Positions 17,858 to 26,849 of a DNA stretch of 64,000 nucleotides are shown here, piece after piece; position 1 is the stretch's first letter, and each line of letters begins with the position of its first letter. The notes below the pieces were generated by a model, which ran no database searches, was not told the DNA's origin, and worked only from the letters and a program-made list of their open reading frames with translations. Where the stretch lies: positions 682,001 to 746,000 of the forward strand of contig BBSY01000003.1 in assembly GCA_000974665.1 (NCBI GenBank), given 5' to 3'. Source of the DNA: an alpha proteobacterium U9-1i (GTDB taxonomy: Bacteria > Pseudomonadota > Alphaproteobacteria > Caulobacterales > Aquidulcibacteraceae). A program made the position numbers and the translations under genes.

Positions 17858-18067
17858 ATGGAAACGCGCACCCGCAAAGCGCTCGGCTGCTTCGTGCTGC
17901 TCACCTATCTGGCGCTTTATGCCGCCGGCGCGGCGACACTGGGCGCGATGCTTTTGCCGACACTCCCGGCATGGGCGGAGCTCGTGTTCTACGCGGTGGC
18001 GGGCGTCATTTGGATTTTTCCGCTGCGTCCCCTGTTCAAATGGATGAACCGCTCAGGCCGGCAGTGA
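17858..18067 (+). CDS. DUF2842 small membrane protein
   Basis: A 69-residue protein matching DUF2842, typical of alphaproteobacteria. Two transmembrane helices (ALGCFVLLTYLALYAAGAA and PAWAELVFYAVAGVIWIFPL) end in PLFKWMNR. AGGAG lies seven bases before the ATG. Function unknown. Its last 15 bases overlap the 3' end of the convergent DapA-family gene. Confidence 0.85.
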   Translation: METRTRKALGCFVLLTYLALYAAGAATLGAMLLPTLPAWAELVFYAVAGVIWIFPLRPLFKWMNRSGRQ

Positions 18068-18958
18068 TAGGTCCAGCGTTTTCGCGAGCGCCAACACCTC
18101 GGTGCGCTGCGCCACGTTCAAGTTCACCAAAGGCGGGCGGACATTGCGCCATGCGGCACGCCCGCTGGCGTGCGCCATCATTTCCTTGAGCGCCGGGATC
18201 GCCGGGAAGCTTTGAAGCGACAGCCGCGCCGACGTCGCGGCGTCCTGCAGCACATCGGCGCGCGGTTCGCGCCAAGCTGCGGCGAGTTTCGCGAGCTTGC
18301 CGATGGTGACATTGGCCGTTGCGGAGATGCAGCCGGGCCCGCCGGCGCGCAATGTCGGCAGCAGGAATTGCTCGGTGCCGGCGAACACCTGGAAGCCCGG
18401 CATTTGCGCCAGCGCGTCTTCCATCGCGCGCCAATCGCCGGACGAATTTTTCACGCCGATAACCGTTTCAGGAAAGGCGGCGCGCAAACGCACGAGCAAA
18501 GCTGTGCTGAGCGTGAGGCCCGTCATCAGCGGAAAATCGTAAATGATCACGCGCAAGCGCGGATCGTTCACCGCTTCGATCGCGCGCGCGAACGCCTGAA
18601 ACAGACCCTCTTCGCTGACGATTTTGTAGTAGAAGGGCGGCAACATCATCACGTTCGGAAAGCCCGCCTCGAGCGCCGCGCGCGTCAACGCGATTGTATC
18701 GGGCGCGGCGCAGCAACCGGTTCCGATGACGATGCGTTCCGGCGGAAAGCCTGCTTTGGCGAGAGATCCGATCAGGTCCAATCGCTCGGCCACCGAAAAC
18801 GAGTTTGCCTCGCCCGTCGTCCCCAGCACCGCAACCCCGCCAGCGCCCTCAGCCAATAGCCAACGCACGTGCGCGGCGAGCGCGGCGTAGTCCACGCTTA
18901 GGTCGTCGTTCAGGGGCGTAAGGCTCGCGGCCCACGCGCCGGCGGCAATGTCTGTCAT
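18053..18958 (-). CDS. Dihydrodipicolinate synthase/N-acetylneuraminate lyase family protein
   Basis: A 301-residue TIM-barrel class I aldolase family member. The Schiff-base Lys170 (TVIGVKNSSGDW), Tyr140 (VIIYDFPLMTG) and the GTTGEANS loop at about 46-53 mark the DapA/NanA superfamily. A separate, more canonical dapA lies at 60125-60997, so this copy is probably another pyruvate aldolase (KDG aldolase or hydratase-aldolase type) rather than the lysine-pathway enzyme. It keeps LLPPFYYKIVSEEGLF where true DapA has the YYNKP motif. It stands alone, convergent with the DUF2842 gene. Confidence 0.85.
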   Translation of the reverse strand: MTDIAAGAWAASLTPLNDDLSVDYAALAAHVRWLLAEGAGGVAVLGTTGEANSFSVAERLDLIGSLAKAGFPPERIVIGTGCCAAPDTIALTRAALEAGFPNVMMLPPFYYKIVSEEGLFQAFARAIEAVNDPRLRVIIYDFPLMTGLTLSTALLVRLRAAFPETVIGVKNSSGDWRAMEDALAQMPGFQVFAGTEQFLLPTLRAGGPGCISATANVTIGKLAKLAAAWREPRADVLQDAATSARLSLQSFPAIPALKEMMAHASGRAAWRNVRPPLVNLNVAQRTEVLALAKTLDLSLPA

Positions 18959-19756
18959 GTGCAACACGCTAGAAGAGTTCGGCCGACGCGGCGAGCGCTT
19001 AGGCGTGCGCGATCCTTGTGGCCGTGCGGCAGAAACTTTCACTCCGGTCCGCCTTCGCGGCATCGCCGCTTCGGCGCGACGCGGAGTCCGGGGCGCGCGA
19101 TCCGCGCTGAGTGGTCTCTGTTAGGGTGCGCTGAACGTCTCCGCTCAACGCCGCGCGCTGCGCGCGCCCCGTTTGTCAGTCGTTTTTCCCGGCTCGGGAC
19201 CGAGGAGTTGAACAAGGCCGGCTTTCGCCAGCTCGCCTCCTGAACGATGGACCTTCCGGCTTCACCCGCCATCGACGGATTTACACCTTGGGGCTTAGCT
19301 CCATTCCCAATTCGCCGGTTCCACGTGCAGAGCTTCCGTTCGCTCTGGACTCTCTGGTTTCACTCCCCAGAGACACATCACGCCGACCGATCCTCACACC
19401 CTTCGAAGTTTCGGACGTCTCCGAAGGCTCCTTTGTGTGAGGCGGAGCGATGATACGCCAATTCTGAAGTCCGTCGGATAGAACGCGCGGTTTTTTCGCG
19501 GAGCGCCTATGGCGCAAGGCTTTCGCGGCGCGACACGCGGGGATAGCGCATTGCCTATCCAACAAAAGCGCTGAGGACCGCCGGCTTCCAGCCGGCATCA
19601 ATGTTTCGACCTGCACCGCGTTCGCAGGCTGAAGCGACGTGCCGGCTGGAAGCCGGCGGTCCTCAGAGCCTACATCGCCAATCCGTCTGCGTTTCGCCGA
19701 TTGGGGTCATCCAGCCTGTTGACGAGGCTCTGCTGGGTGCGCAACGCAATGTCGTC
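18959..19756. other. Intergenic region of about 800 bp without a convincing gene
   Basis: Readings in all frames are short and lack family patterns, signal sequences or good ribosome sites. The only clear structure is the REP-like inverted pair at 19571-19666. Smaller local symmetries occur (for example CTCTGG...CCAGAG around 19342-19371), which could be remnants of a structured RNA, but I recognise no RNA family. Confidence 0.6.
19571..19666. repeat. REP-like inverted pair
   Basis: Positions 19571-19597 and 19640-19666 are perfect reverse complements (27 bases) separated by 42 bases. Each arm contains its own hairpin, GCCGGCT-TCC-AGCCGGC. Two opposed palindromic units resemble BIME-type REP doublets. 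No other copy was noticed in this window and no RAYT transposase is nearby. Confidence 0.75.
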
Positions 19757-20560
19757 ATGACTAGCAGTACAATCTTCGCGGCGGCGCTCCAGTTTCACAT
19801 TTCAATGGATGTGGCGCGTAACCTCAAGACGCTGGAGCGGCTTCTCGATCCACTCCCTCCTCATGCACTGGCGGTCGCGCCCGAGGGAACGTTGTCGGGC
19901 TATCTCCCGGAGCCGGGTTTCGTCGAGCGAATAGACGTTGAGCGCACGTCGCAAGCGATCGCCTCAGTTGAGGCGTTATGTCGGCGAAGAAAGATTCACG
20001 TCATCGCAGGCGCATGCATGAAAGATGACGACGGCGCCTGGCGGAACAGCAGCCTCTATTTCGGCCCAAATGGCGAACGAGCGCGCTACGATAAGATCAA
20101 TCTGGCGCGAAGTGAGCGCGGCACATTCGTTGCCGGGAGTGCCCTGCCTGTATTTGACGTGACCGTGGCCGGTCTGCCGTTGCGGCTCGGCATCCAGATG
20201 TGCCGTGAGATACGCTATCCTGAGCAATGGCGCGCACTGGCTGTTCAGGGAGCGCAGGTCTTTGCATACGTGAACAATGCAGTGGGCAGCAAGATTGGGG
20301 ACGTTCTGTGGCGCGCCCATCTCGTGAGCCGGGCTGGCGAGACGCAACGATTCATTGTTGGCGCAAACAACGCCGCGGCGGATCAAACTTGCCCCACGAT
20401 AATCATTGCGCCGACCGGTGAGGCCCTCTCGATCTTGCCGCTCGGCACAGATGCGGCGGCAACAGCAAGCCTCGATTTGGAATTGGTCTCGGACTGGGTG
20501 CTGGGCCAGGTGCGCGACGATGTCGTTGGCGTCACGCTGAGGGAAAGGCCGAACGACTAG
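19757..20560 (+). CDS. Carbon-nitrogen hydrolase (nitrilase superfamily)
   Basis: A 267-residue amidase/nitrilase-fold protein. The Glu-Lys-Cys triad is visible: Glu in ALAVAPEGTLSGYLPE, Lys in ARYDKINLARSERG and Cys in LGIQMCREIRYPEQWR, followed by AYVNNAVGSKIG. Substrate cannot be inferred; relatives cut amides, carbamoyl groups or nitriles. I chose the ATG at 19757 (MTSSTIFAAALQFH); the frame is open to 19601 but the extra 52 residues include half of the REP-like repeat and look non-coding. It is a single gene between the gap and tRNA-Pro(GGG). Confidence 0.85.
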   Translation: MTSSTIFAAALQFHISMDVARNLKTLERLLDPLPPHALAVAPEGTLSGYLPEPGFVERIDVERTSQAIASVEALCRRRKIHVIAGACMKDDDGAWRNSSLYFGPNGERARYDKINLARSERGTFVAGSALPVFDVTVAGLPLRLGIQMCREIRYPEQWRALAVQGAQVFAYVNNAVGSKIGDVLWRAHLVSRAGETQRFIVGANNAAADQTCPTIIIAPTGEALSILPLGTDAAATASLDLELVSDWVLGQVRDDVVGVTLRERPND

Positions 20561-20619
20561 ATTGGGCCAATGTCGGCCAGGAGGGCTACAAGGGCCCTTA
20601 CTGAAACTCAGTGATGATT

Positions 20620-20697
20620 TGGTCGGAGCGGCGAGATTCGAACTCGCGACCCCTAGTCCCCCAGACTAGTGCGCTAACCGGGCTGCGCCACGCTCCG
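20620..20697 (-). tRNA. tRNA-Pro (anticodon GGG)
   Basis: On the minus strand the acceptor CGGAGCG pairs with CGCTCCG, followed by A and encoded CCA (20622-20620). The anticodon stem CTAGT/ACTAG encloses CTGGGGG, giving GGG. The T-arm GAGTTCGAATCTC is canonical. With the UGG isoacceptor at 1283-1359, two proline tRNAs occur in this window. Confidence 0.96.
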
Positions 20698-20777
20698 ACG
20701 ATTTGCGAGAGCCAAGCCTCGCGCGGGGAGCGCCGTCTTAGCGCCCTGGCCGCAAAGCTGCAAACGGATAGGCTTGG

Positions 20778-21092
20778 CTAGCTCTTGGCGCGTCCGCGCC
20801 CGCCTTTTTCGACGAACTCGCGCAGCATTTGCGAGGGGCGGAACGTCACCACGCGGCGCGGCGTGATCGGCACTTCCTCACCGGTCTTAGGATTACGGCC
20901 CACGCGCTGACGTTTGGCGCGCACGGTGAAATTGCCGAAGCGCGACAGCTTCACAGTGTCGCCGGCGACGAGTGCGTCTTGCACGTGATCGAGCATCACC
21001 GTGAGCAAACGGCTCGCTTCGGTGCGCTGCAGATTTGCGCGGCGCGCCAGCGCTTCCACCAAATCGGCGCGCGTGATGGTCTTGCCAGCCAA
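20778..21092 (-). CDS. ihfA: Integration host factor alpha subunit
   Basis: A 104-residue HU/IHF-fold DNA-bending protein that pairs with IHF-beta. IhfA features are TITRADLVEALARRANLQRT, the signature VKLSRFGNFTVRAKRQRVGR with the beta-arm NPKTGEEVPITPRRVVTFR, and a short basic C terminus. The start is a TTG at 21092, with AGGGGG eight bases upstream and no ATG in reach. It follows fabH on the same strand after a 106-bp gap, the usual plsX-fabH-ihfA order. Confidence 0.95.
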   Translation of the reverse strand: MAGKTITRADLVEALARRANLQRTEASRLLTVMLDHVQDALVAGDTVKLSRFGNFTVRAKRQRVGRNPKTGEEVPITPRRVVTFRPSQMLREFVEKGGRGRAKS

Positions 21093-21198
21093 CCCAAGCC
21101 CCCTTGGCGTCGCGGACCTCCAGAAACCCTGGGCGGCCCCGCGTGCGGAGAGAAAACGCTAAGCGGGTCTTGGGTTTAGGTCAAATATTTCAGCGCGT

Positions 21199-22170
21199 TC
21201 ATAGTCGCGCCAGGGCCGCGCCCCAGGTCAGGCCGCCGCCCAAAGCTTCCATCAGCACAAGATCGCCCTGCTTCACCCGCCCGTCGCGGACCGCCGTATC
21301 AAGCGCGAGCGGCACCGAAGCGGCTGACGTGTTGCCATGAACAGCGACCGTCGACACGACCTTCTCCGTGGGGATCGACAGGCGCCGCGCCACCCCATCG
21401 AGGATACGTTGGTTGGCCTGGTGGGGGATGAACCAATCGACCTGATCGATGGTGACGCCGCCCCGCTCGCACGCTTCAAGCATCGCGCCGGAGATGTGCT
21501 CCACCGCGTAGCGAAACACCTGATTGCCCTGCATGCGCAGAAGGCCGGTGGTGCGCGTCTGTGATGGGCCGCCATCGACGTAGAGCAGATCGTGCATGCG
21601 GCCATCGGTGCGGATGAACGTGGAGATGATGCCGCGCCCGTTGGCGGCCTTCTTATCCAACGCTTCCACGACAACAGCGCCCGCGCCATCGCCGAACAAC
21701 ACGCAGGTGCCGCGATCTTCCCAGTCGATGATGCGCGAAAACGTTTCCGCGCCGATCACGAGCGCGCACTTGGCTTGGCCGCGCGCGACGAAATTGTCCG
21801 CGGTTGCGAGGCCGAACACGAAGCCGGAGCAGACGGCCTGGAGATCAAACGCCGCGCCATGCGTCACGCCGAGCGCTGCTTGCACGCGCGCGGCGGTGGC
21901 GGGGAATGTCAGGTCCGGGGTAGCCGTGGCGAGGATGATGAGGTCAACGTCGGCCGCTGTGCGGCCCGCGGCGTCGAGCGCTTTTTGCGCGGCGGCGATC
22001 GCGAGATCGGAGGTTTTTTCGCCGTCAGCGGCGATGCGGCGTTCGCGAATTCCCGTGCGCGCGACGATCCATTCGTCACTTGTATCGACTTGGCGTGAGA
22101 GCTCCTCATTGCTCAGCACGCGGTCGGGCAAGTGTCCGCCGACACCCGTCAGCACGCTGCGAAAGTGCAT
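21199..22170 (-). CDS. fabH: 3-oxoacyl-ACP synthase III
   Basis: A 323-residue thiolase-fold enzyme that starts fatty acid synthesis by condensing acetyl-CoA with malonyl-ACP. The catalytic triad is visible: Cys114 ([12 protein letters not shown]), His250 ([13 protein letters not shown]) and Asn280 ([13 protein letters not shown]). Length and the N-terminal [20 protein letters not shown] are typical. Its ATG overlaps the plsX stop as TAATG, so the two are coupled. Confidence 0.97.
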   Translation of the reverse strand: MHFRSVLTGVGGHLPDRVLSNEELSRQVDTSDEWIVARTGIRERRIAADGEKTSDLAIAAAQKALDAAGRTAADVDLIILATATPDLTFPATAARVQAALGVTHGAAFDLQAVCSGFVFGLATADNFVARGQAKCALVIGAETFSRIIDWEDRGTCVLFGDGAGAVVVEALDKKAANGRGIISTFIRTDGRMHDLLYVDGGPSQTRTTGLLRMQGNQVFRYAVEHISGAMLEACERGGVTIDQVDWFIPHQANQRILDGVARRLSIPTEKVVSTVAVHGNTSAASVPLALDTAVRDGRVKQGDLVLMEALGGGLTWGAALARL

Positions 22171-23228
22171 TAGCCGGCTTCTCCGACGCTGGCCGCCTGC
22201 GCGGCTTCAGCGCGTGCAAGCTGCGCAAGATTGCGCGCGATCTCTTCACGATAATGGCTGCGGGCCATCTTCGCAGCGACCTCAATGGCGGCCGCAAAGC
22301 CAGGACCATTGGCGCTGCCGTGGCTTTTCACCACGAGGCCGTTGAGCCCCAAGAACAATGCGCCGTTGAAGGTGCCAGGGTCCATGCGCTTACGCAGTTT
22401 GGAGAGCGCGGGATACGCAATCGCCGCGCCCAACATGGCCAGCGGGCCGCTGGTGAGCGCCTCTTTCAGGAGCTGCCCCACGAGGCGCGCTGTGCCTTCA
22501 CCGGTCTTCAACGCGATGTTGCCGGTAAAACCATCTGTCACGACGACATCGACCGTGCCCTTGGAGATGTCATCGCCTTCGACGAAGCCCTGAAAGTTGA
22601 GCGCCACGCCGGCTTCGCGAATGAGTTTTGCGGCGGCGCGAATTTCTTCGTGGCCCTTGGCGTCCTCGGCGCCTACGTTCAACAGCGCGACGGTGGGGCG
22701 TTCTTTGCCAGAGACGGCGCGCTGAAACGCTTCGCCCATGATCGCGAACTCAACCAATTGCTCGCCGTCGGCCTCGACGTTGGCGCCGACGTCCAACATG
22801 ACGACGTAACCGCCGTTGGCAGCCGGCCAACGCGCGGCGAGCGCTGGGCGGTGCACGCCCGCCATGGTGCGCAGGCGGAACATGGCGATCGCCATATACG
22901 CGCCCGTGTTGCCAGCTGAGACGACCGCATGGGCCTCGCCGTTTTCCACCGACTGCACCGCGTTCCAAAGGCTTGAGCCTTTGCCCTGGCGCAGCGCCTG
23001 GCTGGGTTTGATCTCCATACCGATCGCTTTTTCAGCGGGGACGATCGTCGATACCGCGCGCGCGTTGGGATGTTTCTCGAGCAGCGCGCCCAAGCGCGCG
23101 GCGTCGCCGTGTATTAGATAACGCACATCCGAACGGGCCTTGGCGGCGTGGTCGACCCCTTCGACGACGATGTCGGGCGCGTGATCACCGCCCATTCCGT
23201 CGATCGAAAGCACGAGCGTTTCGGACAT
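22170..23228 (-). CDS. plsX: Phosphate acyltransferase PlsX
   Basis: A 352-residue peripheral membrane enzyme making acyl phosphate from acyl-ACP for phospholipid synthesis. It begins [20 protein letters not shown], the PlsX hallmark, followed by [20 protein letters not shown] and [20 protein letters not shown], and later [20 protein letters not shown]. The C-terminal tail is Ala-rich ([15 protein letters not shown]). It is directly upstream of fabH. The DUF177 and rpmF genes that often precede plsX in relatives are absent from the 98-bp gap upstream. Confidence 0.97.
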   Translation of the reverse strand: MSETLVLSIDGMGGDHAPDIVVEGVDHAAKARSDVRYLIHGDAARLGALLEKHPNARAVSTIVPAEKAIGMEIKPSQALRQGKGSSLWNAVQSVENGEAHAVVSAGNTGAYMAIAMFRLRTMAGVHRPALAARWPAANGGYVVMLDVGANVEADGEQLVEFAIMGEAFQRAVSGKERPTVALLNVGAEDAKGHEEIRAAAKLIREAGVALNFQGFVEGDDISKGTVDVVVTDGFTGNIALKTGEGTARLVGQLLKEALTSGPLAMLGAAIAYPALSKLRKRMDPGTFNGALFLGLNGLVVKSHGSANGPGFAAAIEVAAKMARSHYREEIARNLAQLARAEAAQAASVGEAG

Positions 23229-23326
23229 TTCTCGTGATGCCTTGCTTACGCAACGGCGCCCCCGGCCGTTCCGGCGCGGACCATAATCGCCGCCGACGGG
23301 AAAGCCAAACGCTGGTCGGCGGGAGG

Positions 23327-23842
23327 TCAGTCCGGCGCCGCTGGCCAGCCATCAAGCCGCATGAGGTCGGCCGCCGGTCGCACCGCCTGGCTTTGCCGCG
23401 CGGCGATCGCGTAGGCGGCTAGGGTGGGCGAAAACCCCTCCCCGGCCGCGCCGTTGCGCGCCAGGGCGGTGGCCAGAGCCGCGTCCGGGCCCTCAAGTCC
23501 AGCGGCATAAGCGTTCAGCCGGCCATAAAAGTCGCTGGCGATCTTGCGCATGCGCTTTGGGACGGTGAGGTCGCCAACCCCGTCCTCACGGAGGCCAGCG
23601 TCGAACGAGCGAAACAGCTTGTCTGTGAACGCTTGCGCCAACGGGGCCAGGGCCGGCTCCGCACGCAACCGGATGAGCGCCAAGCTTGCGTGGAGCGTCA
23701 TCAGCTCAAATCTGCCGGCCAGCGTATCGGGCGCCCGACCGGCGCCGAAAAAGCTCGGTTGGCGGGCAATCTGCACCACCGCGCCCAACAGGGCTTCAGC
23801 ATCCCGGTCAGCCCGGGAAGGGCGAAATGGCCAAATCCCCAT
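23327..23842 (-). CDS. Ubiquinol-cytochrome c chaperone family protein
   Basis: A 171-residue helical protein of the CBP3/UQCC1 family, which in mitochondria helps assemble cytochrome b of the bc1 complex. Family motifs are FELMTLHASLALIRLR, KLFRSFDAGLREDGVGDLTV and PKRMRKIASDFYGRLNAYAA. It is usually found beside a BamE-like gene and plsX in alphaproteobacteria, as here. It is divergent from the bamE-like gene across 113 bp. Confidence 0.92.
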   Translation of the reverse strand: MGIWPFRPSRADRDAEALLGAVVQIARQPSFFGAGRAPDTLAGRFELMTLHASLALIRLRAEPALAPLAQAFTDKLFRSFDAGLREDGVGDLTVPKRMRKIASDFYGRLNAYAAGLEGPDAALATALARNGAAGEGFSPTLAAYAIAARQSQAVRPAADLMRLDGWPAAPD

Positions 23843-23955
23843 ACCTAGCCTGCGCTCCCCACTTGCCCGGCGGTCCGCACCGCCTTACCAGCTTCTTCGG
23901 ATTTTACGGCCTGCTTCTGGACCAGATTCTGGGGCCCGCCGCCCACGAGGTGAAG

Positions 23956-24438
23956 ATGGATCGTCAGTTTCTGCGGCTTTCAGCAGCGGCGCTTTTCGTC
24001 GCGGCGGGCGCGGCATGCTCGCCGGTGCAGACCTATTCGGGTTTTCGCCCGGAGTACAACAACGTTGAAATCGCCGACCCACAGCCTGGGGTCGATACCC
24101 AAGACACCGTTCGCCAGCGCTTTGGCTCACCCTCCACGACCGCCGTGTTCGATCAGACGGCCTGGTACTACATCACCTCGGTGCAGGAGCAGATCGCCTT
24201 CTATACGCCGCGCGTAACCGATCGCCGCGTGATGGTGGTGCGTTTTGACGGGCAGAACGTCGCCGCAGTCGAAAAGTACGGCATGGAGCGCGGCCGCATC
24301 ATCGCTTACGACGACACGATCACGCCCACGCGCGGCCGAGAGCTGGGATTGCTGGAACAGATCTTCGGCAACATCGGCAACACCTCGCCGATCCGGAACA
24401 ACCAAGAGGAAGAAGGCGGGCGCCGTCCGCGCAACTGA
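23956..24438 (+). CDS. bamE: BamE (SmpA/OmlA) family outer-membrane lipoprotein
   Basis: A 160-residue lipoprotein (signal LSAAALFVAAGAAC, lipobox GAAC) of the SmpA/OmlA family, an accessory subunit of the BAM outer-membrane assembly complex. The core reads DTQDTVRQRFGSPSTTAVFD then TAWYYITSVQEQIAFY, as in BamE. A C-terminal extension (RELGLLEQIFGNIGNTSPIR and an acidic-basic tail) is longer than in enterobacteria. The ATG at 23956 was chosen because GAGG precedes it and it begins the signal peptide. It ends at a two-way terminator. Confidence 0.9.
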   Translation: MDRQFLRLSAAALFVAAGAACSPVQTYSGFRPEYNNVEIADPQPGVDTQDTVRQRFGSPSTTAVFDQTAWYYITSVQEQIAFYTPRVTDRRVMVVRFDGQNVAAVEKYGMERGRIIAYDDTITPTRGRELGLLEQIFGNIGNTSPIRNNQEEEGGRRPRN

Positions 24439-24463
24439 TCGCCGGTTCTGCCTTCAACGCCGC

Positions 24464-24502
24464 AAAAAAACGCCCCGGCTGAAAGCCGGGGCGTTTCGTT
24501 TT
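24464..24502. terminator. Bidirectional terminator between bamE and hppA
   Basis: A 13-bp perfect stem (24468-24480 with 24484-24496) closes a GAA loop. It is flanked by seven A's on the left (a T-run for minus-strand transcription) and CGTTTTGG on the right. It serves both convergent genes and should be stronger for hppA. Confidence 0.88.
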
Positions 24503-24518
24503 GGCGTTACGCTGGCGT

Positions 24519-26684
24519 TCAGCCCATGTGCGCGAGCACGGCGAGCAACAGCAGCGCGACGATGTTGGTGATCTTGATCATCGGGTTCACCGCCGGGCCC
24601 GACGTATCCTTGTAGGGATCGCCGACGGTGTCGCCGGTGACGGCGGCTTTGTGGGCGTCGCTGCCCTTGCCACCGTAATGACCTTCTTCGATCAGTTTCT
24701 TGGCGTTGTCCCACGCACCGCCACCGGACGTCATCGAGATGGCCACGAAGAGCCCCGTCACGATCACGCCAACCAGCAACGCGCCCACAGCGGCGAGCGC
24801 CTGAGCTTCACCAGCGACAGCCCACACCGCGAAGAACAGCACGATCGGCGCAAACACCGGCAGCATCGACGGCACAATCATTTCCTTGATCGCCGCTTGC
24901 GTGAGGATATCGACCGCCTTGCCGTAATCGGGCTTCGCAGACCGATCCATGATGCCCGGGATTTCACGGAACTGACGGCGGACTTCTTCGACCACGGCTT
25001 GCGCCGCGCGGCCAACGGCTGTCATGGACCAGCCGCCGAACAGGTACGGCAGCAAGCCGCCGACGAAGAGACCGACGATCACGTACGGGTTCGAAAGTGA
25101 GAACGACGCGTTGATCTGATCCAACGGCACAGCGGCGAAGAACGGATACTCGCTGGCGTTGGCCGCGTAGTACTTCAAATCCTCGAAGTACGCCGCGAAC
25201 AGGACCAAGGCGCCCAAACCAGCCGACCCGATCGCGTAGCCTTTGGTCACCGCTTTGGTGGTGTTGCCCACCGCGTCGAGCGCGTCCGTGGTTACGCGCA
25301 CTTCCTTCGGCAGATCCGCCATTTCCGCGATGCCGCCAGCGTTGTCCGTCACCGGGCCGAACGCGTCGAGGGCGACGATGATGCCGGCGACCGAAAGCAT
25401 GGTGGTCACGGCGATGGCGATGCCGAACAGCCCGGCGAGCGAGTTGCACGCGACGATGCCCAGCACGATCGTCAGCGCCGGGAGCGCCGTCGATTCCATC
25501 GACACGGCGAGGCCTTGGATAACATTGGTGCCGTGGCCGGAAACCGACGCTTGCGCGACGCTCTTCACCGGGCGGAAGCCAGTGCCGGTGTAGTATTCCG
25601 TGATCCAAACGATGGCGCCCGTGACGGCCAAACCAACCAGACCACAGAGGAAAAGATCGCCGCCGGTGATGCCCGAGAGCGCTTCATTCGCCGTGCCGAG
25701 GCTGCCGGCAATCGGGCCCCAACCGTTCATCAGATAAATGACGCCGGCCAAGCCGATCGCGGACAACACGCCAGCTGCGACCAGACCTTTGTACAGCGCG
25801 CCCATGATGTTGTTGGACGGGCCAAGACGCACGAAATACGTGCCTATGATCGAGGTGATGATCGCCATGCCGCCGATCGCCAACGGCAACAGCATGATGT
25901 TTGTCACTTCGCTGGCTTCGCGGAACAAGATCGAGGCGAGAACCATCGTCGCGACTGTCGACACCGCATAGGTCTCGAACAAGTCGGCGGCCATGCCGGC
26001 GCAATCGCCGACGTTATCGCCGACGTTGTCGGCGATCGTGGCGGGGTTGCGCGGATCGTCTTCTGGGATGCCGGCTTCAACCTTGCCCACCATGTCGCCG
26101 CCAACGTCAGCGCCCTTGGTGAAGATGCCGCCGCCGAGACGCGCGAAAATGGAGATGAGCGAAGCGCCGAAGCCGAGCGCGACGAGGCTGTCGACAACGA
26201 TACGGCTCGTTGGTTCCAGGCCAAGGAAGCGCGTCAGAACGAGATAGTAGAACGCGACGCCGAAGAGAGCGCCGCCGGCGACCAGCATGCCCGTCACCGA
26301 GCCTGCCTTGAACGCCATCTTGAGGCCGCCCGCGAGGCTGGTGCGCGAAGCTTCCGCCGTGCGGACGTTGGCCTGCACCGACACGTTCATACCGACGAAC
26401 CCGGCCGCACCGGAAAGCACCGCGCCAATGATGAAGGCGACCGGAATTTCCCAGGTCTGGAACAGCAGAAAGAGGACGATCGTCACGCCGACGCCGACCC
26501 ACGCGATCGTGGTGTATTGGCGGTTGAGGTAGGCCTTCGCGCCTTCTTGAATGGCGGCGGCGATTTCCTTCATCCGGTCGTTGCCGGCCGGCGCCTTGGT
26601 GATCGCTTGGGTTTCGAGCCAGCCGTAGAGCGCGGCGATTAAGCCAGCGGCGACCACCAGCCACAGAATGAGGTCAGGGTTCAT
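24519..26684 (-). CDS. hppA: Membrane-bound proton-translocating pyrophosphatase
   Basis: A 721-residue, roughly 16-helix membrane pyrophosphatase coupling PPi hydrolysis to cation pumping. The substrate site is intact: [20 protein letters not shown] near residue 195, [20 protein letters not shown] near 217, and [15 protein letters not shown] near 445. Lys477 in GNTTKAVTK marks the potassium-independent, proton-pumping subtype; potassium-dependent enzymes have Ala there. The ATG at 26684 ([14 protein letters not shown]) is the natural start. It is a single gene followed by a strong terminator. Confidence 0.97.
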   Translation of the reverse strand: MNPDLILWLVVAAGLIAALYGWLETQAITKAPAGNDRMKEIAAAIQEGAKAYLNRQYTTIAWVGVGVTIVLFLLFQTWEIPVAFIIGAVLSGAAGFVGMNVSVQANVRTAEASRTSLAGGLKMAFKAGSVTGMLVAGGALFGVAFYYLVLTRFLGLEPTSRIVVDSLVALGFGASLISIFARLGGGIFTKGADVGGDMVGKVEAGIPEDDPRNPATIADNVGDNVGDCAGMAADLFETYAVSTVATMVLASILFREASEVTNIMLLPLAIGGMAIITSIIGTYFVRLGPSNNIMGALYKGLVAAGVLSAIGLAGVIYLMNGWGPIAGSLGTANEALSGITGGDLFLCGLVGLAVTGAIVWITEYYTGTGFRPVKSVAQASVSGHGTNVIQGLAVSMESTALPALTIVLGIVACNSLAGLFGIAIAVTTMLSVAGIIVALDAFGPVTDNAGGIAEMADLPKEVRVTTDALDAVGNTTKAVTKGYAIGSAGLGALVLFAAYFEDLKYYAANASEYPFFAAVPLDQINASFSLSNPYVIVGLFVGGLLPYLFGGWSMTAVGRAAQAVVEEVRRQFREIPGIMDRSAKPDYGKAVDILTQAAIKEMIVPSMLPVFAPIVLFFAVWAVAGEAQALAAVGALLVGVIVTGLFVAISMTSGGGAWDNAKKLIEEGHYGGKGSDAHKAAVTGDTVGDPYKDTSGPAVNPMIKITNIVALLLLAVLAHMG

Positions 26685-26849
26685 TGTTTCTGCCTTAGGC
26701 GCGGGCGCGCCAATTGTGAGATTTAGGGGCTGGCCGCCGCACCGGTTTCTACCGGTCTGCGCTTCCCCCCAGCGGATCGGCGCGGAAATTGCCAAAAACC
26801 GACCGCAGACGCAATGGACCGCGACGTGATCTGGCGCCGCAGTATGGTG

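Noticed and set aside
18959-19570. tmRNA or SRP RNA in the gap
   Set aside because: I looked for tRNA-like ends, a tag reading frame and the SRP GGAAG tetraloop region and found none convincing.
19039-19616. Short open frames in the 18.96-19.76 kb gap as genes
   Set aside because: They lack ribosome sites, signals and family similarity, and one contains part of the REP-like repeat.
19601-19756. N-terminal extension of the nitrilase-family protein
   Set aside because: It would start inside the REP-like structure and add residues unlike the family; the ATG at 19757 gives the normal beginning.
24468-24496. Terminator stem as another REP copy
   Set aside because: It shares only GCCGG with the REP-like arms, has A/T tracts on both sides and sits between two convergent gene ends.
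26741-26756. ACCGGT-TTCT-ACCGGT inverted repeat before hppA as an operator
   Set aside because: ACCGGT is itself a palindrome common in high-G+C DNA, so the arrangement is weak evidence of function.
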